Made by a program: the position numbers and the translations under genes. Positions 31,822-41,552 of a stretch of 64,000 nt of DNA are shown here, piece after piece. Location: the NCBI RefSeq assembly GCF_022899355.1, contig NZ_JALJCK010000012.1, positions 155,337 through 219,336 of the forward strand, given 5' to 3'. Source of the DNA: Shinella yambaruensis (GTDB lineage Bacteria; Pseudomonadota; Alphaproteobacteria; Rhizobiales; Rhizobiaceae). Every line of letters begins with the position of its first letter. The first letter of the stretch is position 1. Below the pieces are notes generated by a model, which saw only the letters and a program-made list of their open reading frames with translations, had not been told where the DNA came from and searched no databases.

Positions 31822-34053
31822 ATGATGCGTCAATATGAACTCGTCGAACGGGTTCAGAAATACAAGCCGGATGCCAACGAGGCCCTGCTGAACAAGGCCT
31901 ATGTCTATGCCATGCAGAAGCACGGGCAGCAGAAGCGGGCGAGCGGCGATCCCTACATTTCGCATCCCCTCGAAGTCGCGGCCATTCTCACCGAGATGCG
32001 TCTGGACGAATCGACCATCGCCGTCGCGCTGCTGCACGACACAATCGAGGATACGAGCGCGACGCGCGCCGAGATCGACGAACTGTTCGGCGAGGACATC
32101 GGCGCCCTGGTCGAAGGCCTCACCAAGATCAAGAAGCTCGACCTCGTCTCCAAGAAGGCCAAGCAGGCGGAAAACCTGCGCAAGCTCCTGCTCGCCATTT
32201 CCGACGACGTGCGCGTGCTCCTGGTCAAGCTCGCCGACCGCCTGCACAACATGCGCACGCTCGACCACATGTCGCCGGAAAAGCGCGCCCGCATCTCCGA
32301 GGAGACGATGGACATCTATGCGCCGCTCGCCGGCCGCATGGGCATGCAGGACATGCGCGAGGAGCTGGAAAACCTCTCCTTCCGCCACATCAACCCGGAA
32401 GCCTTCGACACCGTCACCCGCAAGCTGGAGGACCTTTCCCGCCGCAACGAGGGCCTGATCCGCAAGATCGAGGACGAGCTGCGCGAACTGCTCGTGGTGA
32501 ACGGCCTGCCGGACGCCCTCGTCAAGGGCCGGCAGAAGACGCCCTATTCGGTCTTCCGCAAGATGCAGTCGAAGTCGCTCTCCTTCGAGCAGCTTTCCGA
32601 CGTCTATGCCTTCCGCATCCTCGTCGACGACATTCCCGCCTGTTACGCCGCGCTCGGCATCGTGCACACGCGCTGGCGCGTCGTGCCCGGCCGCTTCAAG
32701 GACTACATTTCGACGCCGAAGCAGAACGACTACCAGTCGATCCACACGACCATCGTCGGCCCGTCGCGCCAGCGCATCGAGCTGCAGATCCGCACCAAAC
32801 GCATGCACGAGATCGCCGAATACGGTATCGCCGCGCACTCGCTCTACAAGGACAAGGAAGTGGTGAACGGCGACGAACGCACGCGCTCGCCCCGCTCCAA
32901 CGCCTATGCCCTGCTGCGCCGGACGATCGAATCGCTCGCCGAAGGCGACAACCCGGAGGAATTCCTCGAGCATACCAAGCTCGAGCTCTTCCAGGACCAG
33001 GTGTTCACCTTCACCCCGAAGGGCCAGCTCATCACCCTGCCGCGCGGGGCGACGCCGATCGATTTCGCCTATGCGGTCCACACCAATATCGGCGATACCT
33101 GTGTCGGCGCCAAGATCAACGGCCGCATCATGCCGCTCGTCACCCGCCTCAGCAACGGCGACGAGGTGGAGATCATCCGCTCGGGCATCCAGGTGCCGCC
33201 GCCGGCCTGGGAGGAGATCGTCGTCACCGGCAAGGCGCGCGCCGCCATCCGCCGGGCCACCCGCGCCGCCGTGCGCAAGCAATATTCCGGCCTCGGCTAC
33301 CGCATCCTGGAGCGCACCTTCGACCGTGCCGGCAAATCCTTCTCGCGCGACGGCCTGAAACCCGTGCTGCACCGTCTCGGCCAGAAGGATGTGGAAGACG
33401 CCATCGCCGCCGTCGGCCGCGGCGAGCTCTCCTCGCTCGACGTGCTGCGTGCCGTCTTCCCGGATTACCAGGACGAGCGCGTGACGGTGAAGCCGAGCTC
33501 GGACGACGGCTGGTTCAACATGCGCAGCGCCGCCGGCATGGTGTTCAAGCTGCCGGGCAAGGCGAAGACGACGCTGGAAGGGGGCACGACCGAAACCGGC
33601 CCCGAGGCGCTGCCGATCCGCGGCCTCTCCGGCAATGCCGAGGTGCATTTCTCCGCCGGCGGCGCCGTGCCGGGCGATCGCATCGTCGGCATCATGGAGA
33701 AGGACAAGGGCATCACCATCTATCCGATCCAGTCGCCGGCCCTCCAGAAATTCGACGACGAGCCCGAGCGCTGGATCGACGTGCGCTGGGACCTCGACGA
33801 GGCCAACAACACCCGCTTCATGGCGCGCATCATGATCAATGCGCTGAACGAGCCGGGCACGCTCGCGGAAGTCACCCAGACGATCGCCACCAGCGACGTC
33901 AACATCCGCTCCATGTCGATGGCGCGGGTGGCCGCGGATTTCACCGAGGTGCATATCGATCTGGAGGTCTGGGACCTGCGCCAGCTCAACCAGCTGATGG
34001 GCCAGCTCAAGGAACTTCAGTGCGTCTCGACGATCAGTCGGGTCTTCACATGA
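31822..34053 (+). CDS. rsh: Bifunctional (p)ppGpp synthetase/hydrolase (RelA/SpoT homologue)
   Basis: 743 residues. The HD hydrolase domain is intact (PYISHPLEVAAIL; ALLHDTIEDTSAT), the synthetase domain has KDYISTPKQNDYQSIHTTIV, then a TGS domain (LPRGATPIDFAYAVHTNIGD) and a C-terminal ACT domain (RIMINALNEPGTLAEVTQTI). Alphaproteobacteria generally have one such enzyme making and degrading (p)ppGpp in the stringent response. An ATG pair opens the frame after GGGAGG. Confidence 0.95.
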   Translation: MMRQYELVERVQKYKPDANEALLNKAYVYAMQKHGQQKRASGDPYISHPLEVAAILTEMRLDESTIAVALLHDTIEDTSATRAEIDELFGEDIGALVEGLTKIKKLDLVSKKAKQAENLRKLLLAISDDVRVLLVKLADRLHNMRTLDHMSPEKRARISEETMDIYAPLAGRMGMQDMREELENLSFRHINPEAFDTVTRKLEDLSRRNEGLIRKIEDELRELLVVNGLPDALVKGRQKTPYSVFRKMQSKSLSFEQLSDVYAFRILVDDIPACYAALGIVHTRWRVVPGRFKDYISTPKQNDYQSIHTTIVGPSRQRIELQIRTKRMHEIAEYGIAAHSLYKDKEVVNGDERTRSPRSNAYALLRRTIESLAEGDNPEEFLEHTKLELFQDQVFTFTPKGQLITLPRGATPIDFAYAVHTNIGDTCVGAKINGRIMPLVTRLSNGDEVEIIRSGIQVPPPAWEEIVVTGKARAAIRRATRAAVRKQYSGLGYRILERTFDRAGKSFSRDGLKPVLHRLGQKDVEDAIAAVGRGELSSLDVLRAVFPDYQDERVTVKPSSDDGWFNMRSAAGMVFKLPGKAKTTLEGGTTETGPEALPIRGLSGNAEVHFSAGGAVPGDRIVGIMEKDKGITIYPIQSPALQKFDDEPERWIDVRWDLDEANNTRFMARIMINALNEPGTLAEVTQTIATSDVNIRSMSMARVAADFTEVHIDLEVWDLRQLNQLMGQLKELQCVSTISRVFT

Positions 34054-34224
34054 TGGTTCCTATGCAAAAATGTGGCATCCTGCCCTGAATAGGGCAGGTT
34101 TGCCCAAGATTTGACCAGTCATTATGCGCCTTTTGCATGGCTGTATTGGCATAGTGTCGCTGGTGCCTTTGGGGTGAAGATCCTATCTTCTGCGTCGGGA
34201 GGTCAAACCGAAAGAGGTTTACCA

Positions 34225-34377
34225 ATGTTGAAGCAGATCAAGAATTTCACCCGCGCCCTGCGCATCCCGACCGCCGAAGACCGCGAACTGGCCTACCTCA
34301 ACGGCGCCATCGACCGGATCGACCTGGAATACCGCCAGCGTCAGATCGACCGCGGCCTCTTCCGCAAGTCCTACTGA
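34225..34377 (+). CDS. DUF3563 small protein, 50 aa
   Basis: MLKQIKNFTRALRIPTAEDR followed by ELAYLNGAIDRIDLEYRQRQ and IDRGLFRKSY is the DUF3563 pattern, a short conserved protein in alpha- and betaproteobacteria with no assigned function. The start follows AAAGAGG. It stands alone between rsh and the DUF2062 gene, with its own likely promoter in 34060-34220. Confidence 0.8.
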   Translation: MLKQIKNFTRALRIPTAEDRELAYLNGAIDRIDLEYRQRQIDRGLFRKSY

Positions 34378-34482
34378 AGACCAGCCGGTACGTGTGGCGC
34401 ATTCCGTGCGCCACGGCGACCGCCGCGTGGCGCCATACGGGCGCCATTGAAATGCCACTAACGGATCGGCTATGTCTGGGCC

Positions 34483-35076
34483 ATGTTGTTCCGACGCCGA
34501 AAGAAGGCCGGCTGGCTTGACCGATTGCGCGAATTCTTCTGGCCGCGCAAGGGGTTCACGCGTCCCGCGCGCTATCTCGCCAAGCGGATCCTCCGCCTGT
34601 CCGCCTCGCCGCATGCCGTGGCTGCCGGTGTCGCCGCCGGCACTTTTTCCGCCTTCACGCCGCTCCTCGGCTTTCATGTGATCCTGGCGCTGGCGCTCGC
34701 CTATCTGATGGCCGGCAACCTGCTTGCCGCCGCGCTCGCCACCACCATCGCCAATCCGCTGACCATTCCGCTCATCGCGCTTGCGACCTTTCGCGTCGGA
34801 GAAGCGCTTCTCGGCATGAAGTCCGCCGAAATGGTGACGGCCGCCGAACTCTTTCACCGGCTGGAGCACCTGGAACTGTCCGAACTGTGGCAGCCGGTGC
34901 TGAAGCCCATGCTGGCCGGCGCCGGCCTTCTCGGCATCGCGGCCGCCGCGCTCGCCTATGGCGTCACGCGCCTTGCCGTGCGCTCCTTCAAGGCCCGCCG
35001 CCATGCGCGCCTTCTCGAGCGCGCCGGCCTCGCGACGACCCATCCCGCCCTTTCCCGTGGAGACAAATCCCTATGA
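34483..35076 (+). CDS. DUF2062 membrane protein, 197 aa
   Basis: Contains the DUF2062 pattern: a basic N-terminus ([20 protein letters not shown]), [20 protein letters not shown], then a hydrophobic span ([20 protein letters not shown]), [20 protein letters not shown] and a C-terminal membrane span ([20 protein letters not shown]). An inner-membrane protein of unknown function. Its stop overlaps the acpS start (ATGA), an arrangement seen across Rhizobiaceae. Confidence 0.8.
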   Translation: MLFRRRKKAGWLDRLREFFWPRKGFTRPARYLAKRILRLSASPHAVAAGVAAGTFSAFTPLLGFHVILALALAYLMAGNLLAAALATTIANPLTIPLIALATFRVGEALLGMKSAEMVTAAELFHRLEHLELSELWQPVLKPMLAGAGLLGIAAAALAYGVTRLAVRSFKARRHARLLERAGLATTHPALSRGDKSL

Positions 35077-35483
35077 TCATCGGCATCGGCAGCGACCTCA
35101 TCGACATCCGCCGGGTGGAGAAGTCGCTGGAACGGTTCGGCGAGCGCTTCACCCAGCGCTGCTTCACCGAGATCGAGCGGGCGAAGTCCGACGGGCGCAG
35201 GAACCGCGCGGCCTCCTATGCCAAGCGTTTCGCCGCCAAGGAGGCCTGCTCCAAGGCGCTCGGCACGGGGCTGGCGCAGGGGGTGTTCTGGAAGGACATG
35301 GGCGTCGTCAACCTGCCGGGCGGCAAGCCGACCATGAAGCTCACCGGCGGCGCGCTGGAGCGGCTGGGGCGGCTTCTTCCCGAGGGCCACGAGGCGCGCA
35401 TCCACATCACCATCACGGACGATTTTCCCCTGGCGCAAGCTTTCGTGATCATCGAGGCGCTGCCGGCCGGAACGCCGGGATAA
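35073..35483 (+). CDS. acpS: Holo-[acyl-carrier-protein] synthase
   Basis: 136 residues. AcpS transfers 4'-phosphopantetheine from CoA to acyl carrier protein. Signature [20 protein letters not shown] (Asp binding Mg), then [16 protein letters not shown] (Glu and Lys of the active site) and [18 protein letters not shown]. It overlaps the DUF2062 stop and precedes lepB after a 226-bp gap containing a repeat. Confidence 0.95.
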   Translation: MIIGIGSDLIDIRRVEKSLERFGERFTQRCFTEIERAKSDGRRNRAASYAKRFAAKEACSKALGTGLAQGVFWKDMGVVNLPGGKPTMKLTGGALERLGRLLPEGHEARIHITITDDFPLAQAFVIIEALPAGTPG

Positions 35484-35519
35484 GGGGCGCGGTTTGCTGA
35501 CGAACCTCGCCCCACTCAC

Positions 35520-35610
35520 CGACGTCATCCTCGGGCTTGACCCGGGGATCCGCGCGGCACCCGCGGCCGCGAATGGTCGCGTCAAGCTTGACCATGACGG
35601 AGGAGGGGTT
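35520..35610. repeat. Rhizobial CGTCAT..CTTGACC repeat
   Basis: CGTCATCCTCGGGCTTGACC with GGGGATCC, and about 45 bases on TCAAGCTTGACCATGACGG, form an imperfect inverted pair. Sequences of this CGTCATCCTCGGGCTTGACCC type are widespread intergenic repeats in Rhizobiales. It fills most of the acpS-lepB gap. Confidence 0.55.
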
Positions 35611-35709
35611 GGCGGCTTTTGCCGGCAGCGGGAGCTCGCACAACCGGCGCCAGCGTCTTTTTGACCGACACGATTTCCAACAGGCAACCTTTCCTCTATA
35701 GAGGGCCCC

Positions 35710-36480
35710 ATGTTTGCAGATAAGGACAGATCCGGCGTGGCAGAGAAGACTGAGAAGGCCGAAAGCGGCCTGTGGGAAAACGTCAAGGTAATCATCCAGG
35801 CGCTGCTGCTCGCCGTCGTGATCCGCACCGTGCTTTTCCAGCCCTTCACCATCCCCTCCGGATCGATGATGCCGACCCTGCTCGTCGGCGATTATCTCTT
35901 CGTCAACAAGTTCTCCTACGGCTATTCGAAATATTCGCTGCCGTTCTCGCCGAACCTGTTCTCCGGCCGCATTTTCGCGAGCGAGCCGACGCGCGGCGAC
36001 ATCGTCGTCTTCCGCTTCCCGCCGAACCCCGACATCGACTACATCAAGCGCCTCGTCGGCCTGCCGGGCGACCGCATCCAGGTGCGCGACAGCGAGCTCT
36101 TCGTGAACGGCGTGCCGGTCAAGCGCGAGCACAACGGCTTCTTCCGCGCCGACGACCAGTACGACACCGGCGAGGACGTGCCGGTCTTCCGCGAGACCAT
36201 GGACAACGGCGTCGCCTACGACACGCTGGACACGCGTCCCGGCACGGTCGGCGACAACACGCGCGAGTTCATCGTGCCGGAAGGCCACTATTTCATGATG
36301 GGCGACAACCGCGACAACTCGGCCGACAGCCGCTTCGACGTCGGCTTCGTTCCGGCTGAAAACCTGATCGGCCGCGCCAGCCTGATCTTCTTCTCGCTCG
36401 GCAACGACACGTCCTTCAGCGAAGTCTGGAAATGGCCGACGAACCTGCGCTGGGATCGCCTGTTCAAGGTCGTTGAATGA
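35710..36480 (+). CDS. lepB: Signal peptidase I
   Basis: 256 residues. LepB removes signal peptides from exported proteins at the inner membrane. A membrane anchor (VKVIIQALLLAVVIRTVLF) is followed by the catalytic Ser in IPSGSMMPTLLVGDYLFVNK, the Lys in DIDYIKRLVGLPGDRIQV and the box GHYFMMGDNRDNSADSRFD. Start 35710 is taken; GTG 35737 is a shorter option. The stop overlaps rnc by four bases, so lepB-rnc-era is one unit. Confidence 0.95.
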   Translation: MFADKDRSGVAEKTEKAESGLWENVKVIIQALLLAVVIRTVLFQPFTIPSGSMMPTLLVGDYLFVNKFSYGYSKYSLPFSPNLFSGRIFASEPTRGDIVVFRFPPNPDIDYIKRLVGLPGDRIQVRDSELFVNGVPVKREHNGFFRADDQYDTGEDVPVFRETMDNGVAYDTLDTRPGTVGDNTREFIVPEGHYFMMGDNRDNSADSRFDVGFVPAENLIGRASLIFFSLGNDTSFSEVWKWPTNLRWDRLFKVVE

Positions 36481-37196
36481 AGGGCGCCATTCCGCTGAAC
36501 GACGTCAACCGCAAGGCTCTCGAAGAGCTGATCGGCTATGTCTTCACCGACAAGGATCGTCTCGACCGGGCGATCACCCATGCCAGCGCGCGCCCCGGCA
36601 AGGGCAGCAATTACGAACGGCTGGAATTCCTCGGCGACCGCGTGCTGGGCCTGTGCGTCGCCGAGATGCTGTTCCGCACGTTTCGCGAGGCGAAGGAGGG
36701 CGAGCTTTCGGTCCGCCTGAACCAGCTCGTCAGCGCGGAAAGCTGTGCGGCAGTCTCCGACGATCTCGGCCTGCACCGCTTCATCCGCACCGGCGCGGAC
36801 GTGAAGAAGCTCACCGGAAAAGCCATGCTGAATGTCAGGGCCGATGTGGTAGAGTCGCTGATCGCCGCGATCTATCTCGACGGCGGGCTGGAGGCGGCGC
36901 GCGGCTTCATCCTGTCCAACTGGGAGGGCAGGGCCGCCCGCGCGGAAGGCGCGCGGCGCGATGCCAAGACCGAATTGCAGGAATGGGCGCATGCCAGGTT
37001 CGGCGTGACGCCGAACTACCGGGTCGACGAGCGCTCGGGACCGGACCACGATCCCCGCTTCACCGTGACGGTGGAGATCCGGGGCGTCGCGCCGGAAACC
37101 GGCATCGACCGCTCGAAACGGGCCGCCGAACAGGTGGCCGCGACAAGGATTTTGGAACGCGAAGGCGTCTGGCCGAAGAGCCAAGCCGCGGATTGA
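36477..37196 (+). CDS. rnc: Ribonuclease III
   Basis: 239 residues. RNase III cuts double-stranded RNA and processes rRNA precursors. The signature ERLEFLGDRVLGLCVAEML contains the metal-binding acidic residues; a second acidic set is in VRADVVESLIAAIYLDGG; the C-terminal double-stranded RNA-binding domain begins around AKTELQEWAHARFGVTPNYR and ends ERSKRAAEQVAATRIL-like. Overlaps lepB by four bases; era follows 8 bp on. Confidence 0.95.
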   Translation: MKGAIPLNDVNRKALEELIGYVFTDKDRLDRAITHASARPGKGSNYERLEFLGDRVLGLCVAEMLFRTFREAKEGELSVRLNQLVSAESCAAVSDDLGLHRFIRTGADVKKLTGKAMLNVRADVVESLIAAIYLDGGLEAARGFILSNWEGRAARAEGARRDAKTELQEWAHARFGVTPNYRVDERSGPDHDPRFTVTVEIRGVAPETGIDRSKRAAEQVAATRILEREGVWPKSQAAD

Positions 37197-37204
37197 CGGA
37201 TATC

Positions 37205-38149
37205 ATGAGCGAAGAACACGAAAACCCCGCCGAGATGAACACGAACGGTGAGGGCACGACCCGCTCGGGTTTCGTGGCGCTGATCGGCGCGACCAATGCC
37301 GGCAAGTCGACGCTGGTCAACCGCCTCGTCGGCGCCAAGGTGACGATCGTCAGCCACAAGGTGCAGACGACGCGCGCCATCGTGCGCGGCATCGCGATCC
37401 ACGACAATGCCCAGATCGTCTTCATGGACACGCCCGGCATCTTCAAGCCGCGCCGCCGGCTCGACCGCGCCATGGTGACGACCGCCTGGGGCGGGGCGAA
37501 GGACGCCGACGTCATCATGTTCCTGATCGACAGCGAGCGAGGGCTCAAGGGCGATGCCGAGACGATCCTGGAGGGGCTGAAAGAGGTCCACCAGCCGAAG
37601 ATCCTCGTCCTCAACAAGGTCGACCGCGTCAATCCGGAAGACCTGCTGAAGCTCGCCGCCGCCGCGAACGAGGTCGTCAAGTTCGAGCGCACCTTCATGA
37701 TCTCGGCGCTGAACGGTTCGGGCTGCGAGGACGTGATGAACTATCTTGCCGCCGCGCTCCCCGAAGGCCCGTGGTATTATCCGGAAGACCAGATCTCCGA
37801 CCTGCCGATGCGCCAGCTTGCGGCCGAAATCACCCGCGAAAAACTCTTCCTGCGCCTGCACCAGGAGCTTCCCTATTCCTCCCATGTCGAGACGGAGAAG
37901 TGGGAGGAGCGCAAGGACGGCTCGGTGCGCATCGAGCAGGTGATCTATGTCGAGCGCGACAGCCAGAAGAAGATCGCGCTCGGCAAGAACGGCGAGGCGA
38001 TCAAGGCGATCTCCATGGCCTCGCGCAAGGAGCTGTCGGAGATCCTCGAACAGCCCGTGCACCTCTTCCTCTTCGTGAAGGTGCGCGAGAACTGGGGCGA
38101 CGACCCGGCCCGCTTCCGCGAGATGGGCCTCGATTTCCCGACCTCGTGA
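37205..38149 (+). CDS. era: GTPase Era
   Basis: 314 residues. Era is a GTPase with a KH domain that binds the 3' end of 16S rRNA in 30S assembly. Seen: G1 GATNAGKSTL, G2 region KVQTTRAIVRG, G3 FMDTPGIF, G4 VLNKVDRV, and the KH part IALGKNGEAIKAISMASRKE, LFLFVKVRENWGDDPARFRE. The start at 37205 gives an N-terminal tail of about 20 extra residues, usual in rhizobia. The gene ends tail to tail with the next gene, four bases apart. Confidence 0.95.
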   Translation: MSEEHENPAEMNTNGEGTTRSGFVALIGATNAGKSTLVNRLVGAKVTIVSHKVQTTRAIVRGIAIHDNAQIVFMDTPGIFKPRRRLDRAMVTTAWGGAKDADVIMFLIDSERGLKGDAETILEGLKEVHQPKILVLNKVDRVNPEDLLKLAAAANEVVKFERTFMISALNGSGCEDVMNYLAAALPEGPWYYPEDQISDLPMRQLAAEITREKLFLRLHQELPYSSHVETEKWEERKDGSVRIEQVIYVERDSQKKIALGKNGEAIKAISMASRKELSEILEQPVHLFLFVKVRENWGDDPARFREMGLDFPTS

Positions 38150-38153
38150 CGGC

Positions 38154-39119
38154 TTACGGCCGAGCCTTGACGGCGGGGCCGACTTCCAGGATGCGGTTCG
38201 TCCAGACATAGCCGGGGAATTCCTCCGGCAGGTTCTCCACCTCCTCGGCCGTGTCGATGCCGACCGTGCTGCCGCCGGTATAGGGGCCGATGAGGACCAC
38301 GTCGCTGCCGGCGTCCTTCATGCGCGTCAGGAAGCGGTTCGGCCAGCCCCAGAACAGGAAGGCGTAGTTGCTCGGCACCGGCACCAGCGTGTTGCGGCAG
38401 GCCTCCGGCACATAGCCGATCCAGCCCGTGCCGAGATAGCGCAGCAGGCAGGCCTTCACCGAGGCCTTCGTGTAGCCCTTGAGGCCTGGCACCGCGGCGA
38501 GCGCCGCATCCGTCGGCTCCGCCCCGCCATAGATGCCGAAGATCTTGTCCTTCCAGGCCGGATTGGCCGCCAGCAGCGCGGCCAGCGCCTCGCCTTCCTC
38601 CGCCCGCCGGCTCTTGAAGTTGATCAGCAGCTTGCCGGCCGGATTGGCGGCGAACATGTCTTCCAGCATCGGCATCTGCCCGACGCCCTTGCCGCGGAAC
38701 GGGTAGGTCTTGCCGCCGTCGGGCGTATAGCCGTAACCGATGTCGAGCGTCTTCAGCGTGGCGCTGTCCGTCTCTTCGGTCACGCCCTGGCCGTCCGTCC
38801 GGCAGTCGAGCGTCCAGTCGTGGAAGACGGCGAATTTCTTGTCCGGCGTCAGGTGCACGTCGATCTCGACGACCTCGGCGCCCGCGGCAAAGGCCGCCTG
38901 CATGCCGGCGACGGTGTTTTCCAGGAAATCGTGTCCGGGCGGGTCGATGAGGCCTGCCGTGCAGGTGTCGTCGTCGATCCCCTCACGGCTGAAGGTCTGG
39001 TGCGCGCCGCGATGGGCCATCAGCTTCGTTGCGCCCTCCGGCGCGCTGGCGATCAGCGAACTGTTGAAGGACCAGATGAGCAGGGCGAGGCCCAGAATGA
39101 AGATCGGCGCGTTTCGCAT
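38154..39119 (-). CDS. Glycerophosphodiester phosphodiesterase family protein
   Basis: 321 residues with an N-terminal hydrophobic segment (NAPIFILGLALLIWSFNSSL), so exported or membrane-anchored. The GDPD catalytic motifs are present: LMAHRGAHQTF, VVEIDVHLTPDKKFAVFHDW, and LLINFKSRRA. These enzymes hydrolyse glycerophosphodiesters to glycerol-3-phosphate and an alcohol. The long loop with DDDTCTAGLIDPPGHDFLEN is less usual. AGGAGG precedes the chosen start. Confidence 0.8.
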   Translation of the reverse strand: MRNAPIFILGLALLIWSFNSSLIASAPEGATKLMAHRGAHQTFSREGIDDDTCTAGLIDPPGHDFLENTVAGMQAAFAAGAEVVEIDVHLTPDKKFAVFHDWTLDCRTDGQGVTEETDSATLKTLDIGYGYTPDGGKTYPFRGKGVGQMPMLEDMFAANPAGKLLINFKSRRAEEGEALAALLAANPAWKDKIFGIYGGAEPTDAALAAVPGLKGYTKASVKACLLRYLGTGWIGYVPEACRNTLVPVPSNYAFLFWGWPNRFLTRMKDAGSDVVLIGPYTGGSTVGIDTAEEVENLPEEFPGYVWTNRILEVGPAVKARP

Positions 39120-39188
39120 AAAACTCCTCCTGCGGCCCCGCAAACAGGGATAGGGGCTCCCAGGAGAGACGGCAAGTGGCGGAAAGTA

Positions 39189-41552
39189 TCAGGCGCGGGC
39201 GCGGCGATCCGGGCTCTGTGCGACCTCGCGTGCCTTTTCGACAAGCCGCTGCATCGCCCAGATGCCGATCTCTTCGAGGGAGAGGGGACGGCTGATGAGA
39301 TAGCCCTGGTAGAGATCGCAGCCCGCGGCGGCGAGCAGCGCCATCTTCTCCGTCGTGTCGACGCCTTCGGCGATCACCGACATGTCCTGCGCATGGCAGA
39401 GCGCGACGAGCGCGCGCAGCGTCGGCAGCGCGGCGGAGCGGGTGAGGCTTTCGACGAGCTCGCGGTCGAGCTTGATGGTCTCGGCGGGATATTCGATGAT
39501 CTGCTGCACCGAGGTATAGCCCGCGCCGAAATCGTCGATCGAGATGCGGAAGCCGCGCGCGCGCAGGATCTCGATGTTGCGGCGCGACTGCTCGCCGAGC
39601 TTGACGGCGAAGGTCTCGGTCAACTCGATCTCGATCATGCGGGCATCGATGCCGTGCCGGTCGGCGCTGTCGCAGAAATGGTCGCTGATCGACTTCGTGT
39701 AGAGTTCGGCCGACGAGATGTTGATGCAGAGGATCGTGTCGGCGCCGAAAAGCTTCTTGATCTGCCCGTATTCGGCCATCGCCCTGTCGATCACCCACCA
39801 GTCGATCTTGCTGAAGAGGCCGGTCGTCTCGGCGATCGGGATGAATTCGTCGGGCGTCACGCGGCCGAGGACGGGCGAGGTCCAGCGCAGAAGCGCCTCG
39901 CAGCCCGTCACCTTGCCGTGTCCGTCGACGATCGGCATGTAGACGAGGTGGAATTCGCGGTCGGGATCGAGGATGCGCAGCTCCTCCTCGATGCGGCGCT
40001 GGCGGTTGCGCTTCTCGTGCAGCGAGCGGGAATAGCGGGCCGAGCCGTTCTTGCCCTGAGATTTCGCCTGGTACATGGCCGCATCGGCATTGGCGACCAG
40101 CTCCGGCAGGGTGCGGGCGTCTTCCGGATAGACGGCGATGCCGATGCTGGCGGTGACCGGATAGGCCTTGTCCAGCACCGCGAAGCCTTCGGCAAAGAGC
40201 GACAGGATTTCGTTCGAGACTTCCGTGATCGTGCCGCTGCCCGGCTGGCAGCGCAGCATGATGGCGAATTCATCGCCGGAGAGGCGGGCGAAGAGGCCGG
40301 CCGGCAGGCCGCGCTCGCAGACGATGCGGGCGACGATGGTGGAGATGCGGTCGGCGAGGGTCTTCAGCAGCTCGTCGCCGATCTTGTGGCCGTGCTTGTC
40401 GTTGACGAACTTGAAGTTGTCGACGTCGATGAAGAGCAGGGTGCAGCCGGTATCCTCGGCCTCCGCCTCCTCAAGGATCTGCGTGGAGCGGATGTTGAAA
40501 TATTCGCGGTTGGAAATGCCCGTCAGCGTATCCGTCCAGGAGGCGTTCTGCACGAGGTCGAAGGACTGCAGGGACTGGTCGTGCAGCCGCTTGACGTTCG
40601 CCGAGAGGCGGCCGATCTCGCCGATCTCGTTCATCTCGGGCAGGGCGCTGCGGTTGCCGGTCATCACGTCGGTGAGCTGGCGGTCGAGCCGGGCGATCGG
40701 ATTGGTGATGTAGCGGCGCACCAGGCCGAGCACGAGGATGATCGTGCACAGGCTGAGCGCGATGGCGCCGAGCGCGAGCAGCGACTTCAGCGTCCACAGC
40801 CGGTTCTCGATGAAGACCGGATCCGGCGTCAGCCGGGCGAAGAGAGACGGGCTCAGCGTTGCGGTCGCGGAGAGGCTGCCCTGCGCGAGGAGCTGGTGCT
40901 GGCCGATTTCGATCGTCGTGCCGTACTCCTTCTCCAGCGCCCGCTTCATGTCGAGGAAGAGTTTTGGCCGCACCGCGGTCTGCACGAGGATCGCGCTGCC
41001 CTTGGCGCTGGCGACCGGACGGTTGAAGGTCAGCGGATCGATGAACTCCGAATGCACGATCAGCGGTTCGATGCCGGCGGCGTTGAGATAGCTCCAGGAG
41101 GAGAGCCGCGGGCTTTCGATCACCTGCCTTGCATGCCGGATCTGCTGCGGCGTGATCTCCGCGAACGGATCGTCGCTGTCTTCGAAATAGTAGTCGACCG
41201 TCAGCGGCGGGCGGATGATCGCCACGGAGATGAAGCGCTTGCGGTCGTCGGAGAGCGAGGTGATGCTCTGCTGCAGGCGCACGCCGAGCGCGGTGTTGCG
41301 ATAGGCGGCATCCGGCTCGTTGACGAACAGGCGCACCGCGCCGCCCTCGACGAGCGAATAGATGAAGCTGCGGTTCTGCGTCACCTCGTTCTGGAAGACG
41401 GCGGTGAGCAGGCCCATCTGCTGCCACAGGCGCGCGCGTTCCAGCGCGAGGATGGAGGAGCTCTGCACGTAGTAGATCAGCGAGGCGGCGAGCACGTAGC
41501 CAGCAAGCACGACCGGGAAGATGAGGGAGAGGGCGCGTTTACCGAGCGTCAC
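39189..41552 (-). CDS. Membrane GGDEF-EAL protein with periplasmic sensor (MbaA-like)
   Basis: 787 residues. TM1 is at about 10-30 and TM2 at about 254-278, enclosing a periplasmic domain of some 220 residues; a HAMP-like linker follows to 330. The GGDEF domain has FIDVDNFKFVND and SGDEF at 425-429 (active-type variant). The EAL domain has CEALLRW (552-554), ELTETF, ISIDDFGAGYTS, IKLDRELV and SVIAEGVDTTEK. Two departures: YMP instead of YQP at the domain start and EGVD instead of EGVE. It could make or degrade c-di-GMP. It overlaps by 14 bp the gene for a polyamine-binding-type protein, as in the NspS-MbaA pair of Vibrio cholerae. Confidence 0.8.
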   Translation of the reverse strand: MTLGKRALSLIFPVVLAGYVLAASLIYYVQSSSILALERARLWQQMGLLTAVFQNEVTQNRSFIYSLVEGGAVRLFVNEPDAAYRNTALGVRLQQSITSLSDDRKRFISVAIIRPPLTVDYYFEDSDDPFAEITPQQIRHARQVIESPRLSSWSYLNAAGIEPLIVHSEFIDPLTFNRPVASAKGSAILVQTAVRPKLFLDMKRALEKEYGTTIEIGQHQLLAQGSLSATATLSPSLFARLTPDPVFIENRLWTLKSLLALGAIALSLCTIILVLGLVRRYITNPIARLDRQLTDVMTGNRSALPEMNEIGEIGRLSANVKRLHDQSLQSFDLVQNASWTDTLTGISNREYFNIRSTQILEEAEAEDTGCTLLFIDVDNFKFVNDKHGHKIGDELLKTLADRISTIVARIVCERGLPAGLFARLSGDEFAIMLRCQPGSGTITEVSNEILSLFAEGFAVLDKAYPVTASIGIAVYPEDARTLPELVANADAAMYQAKSQGKNGSARYSRSLHEKRNRQRRIEEELRILDPDREFHLVYMPIVDGHGKVTGCEALLRWTSPVLGRVTPDEFIPIAETTGLFSKIDWWVIDRAMAEYGQIKKLFGADTILCINISSAELYTKSISDHFCDSADRHGIDARMIEIELTETFAVKLGEQSRRNIEILRARGFRISIDDFGAGYTSVQQIIEYPAETIKLDRELVESLTRSAALPTLRALVALCHAQDMSVIAEGVDTTEKMALLAAAGCDLYQGYLISRPLSLEEIGIWAMQRLVEKAREVAQSPDRRARA

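Noticed and set aside
31723..33954. A 743-codon frame antisense to the (p)ppGpp synthetase gene
   Set aside because: It mirrors rsh; low-complexity His/Asp/Ala-rich translation and no ribosome site.
36473..37204. Upstream extension of era overlapping rnc
   Set aside because: The frame is open but the family start and spacing favour 37205; rnc is coded in another frame here.
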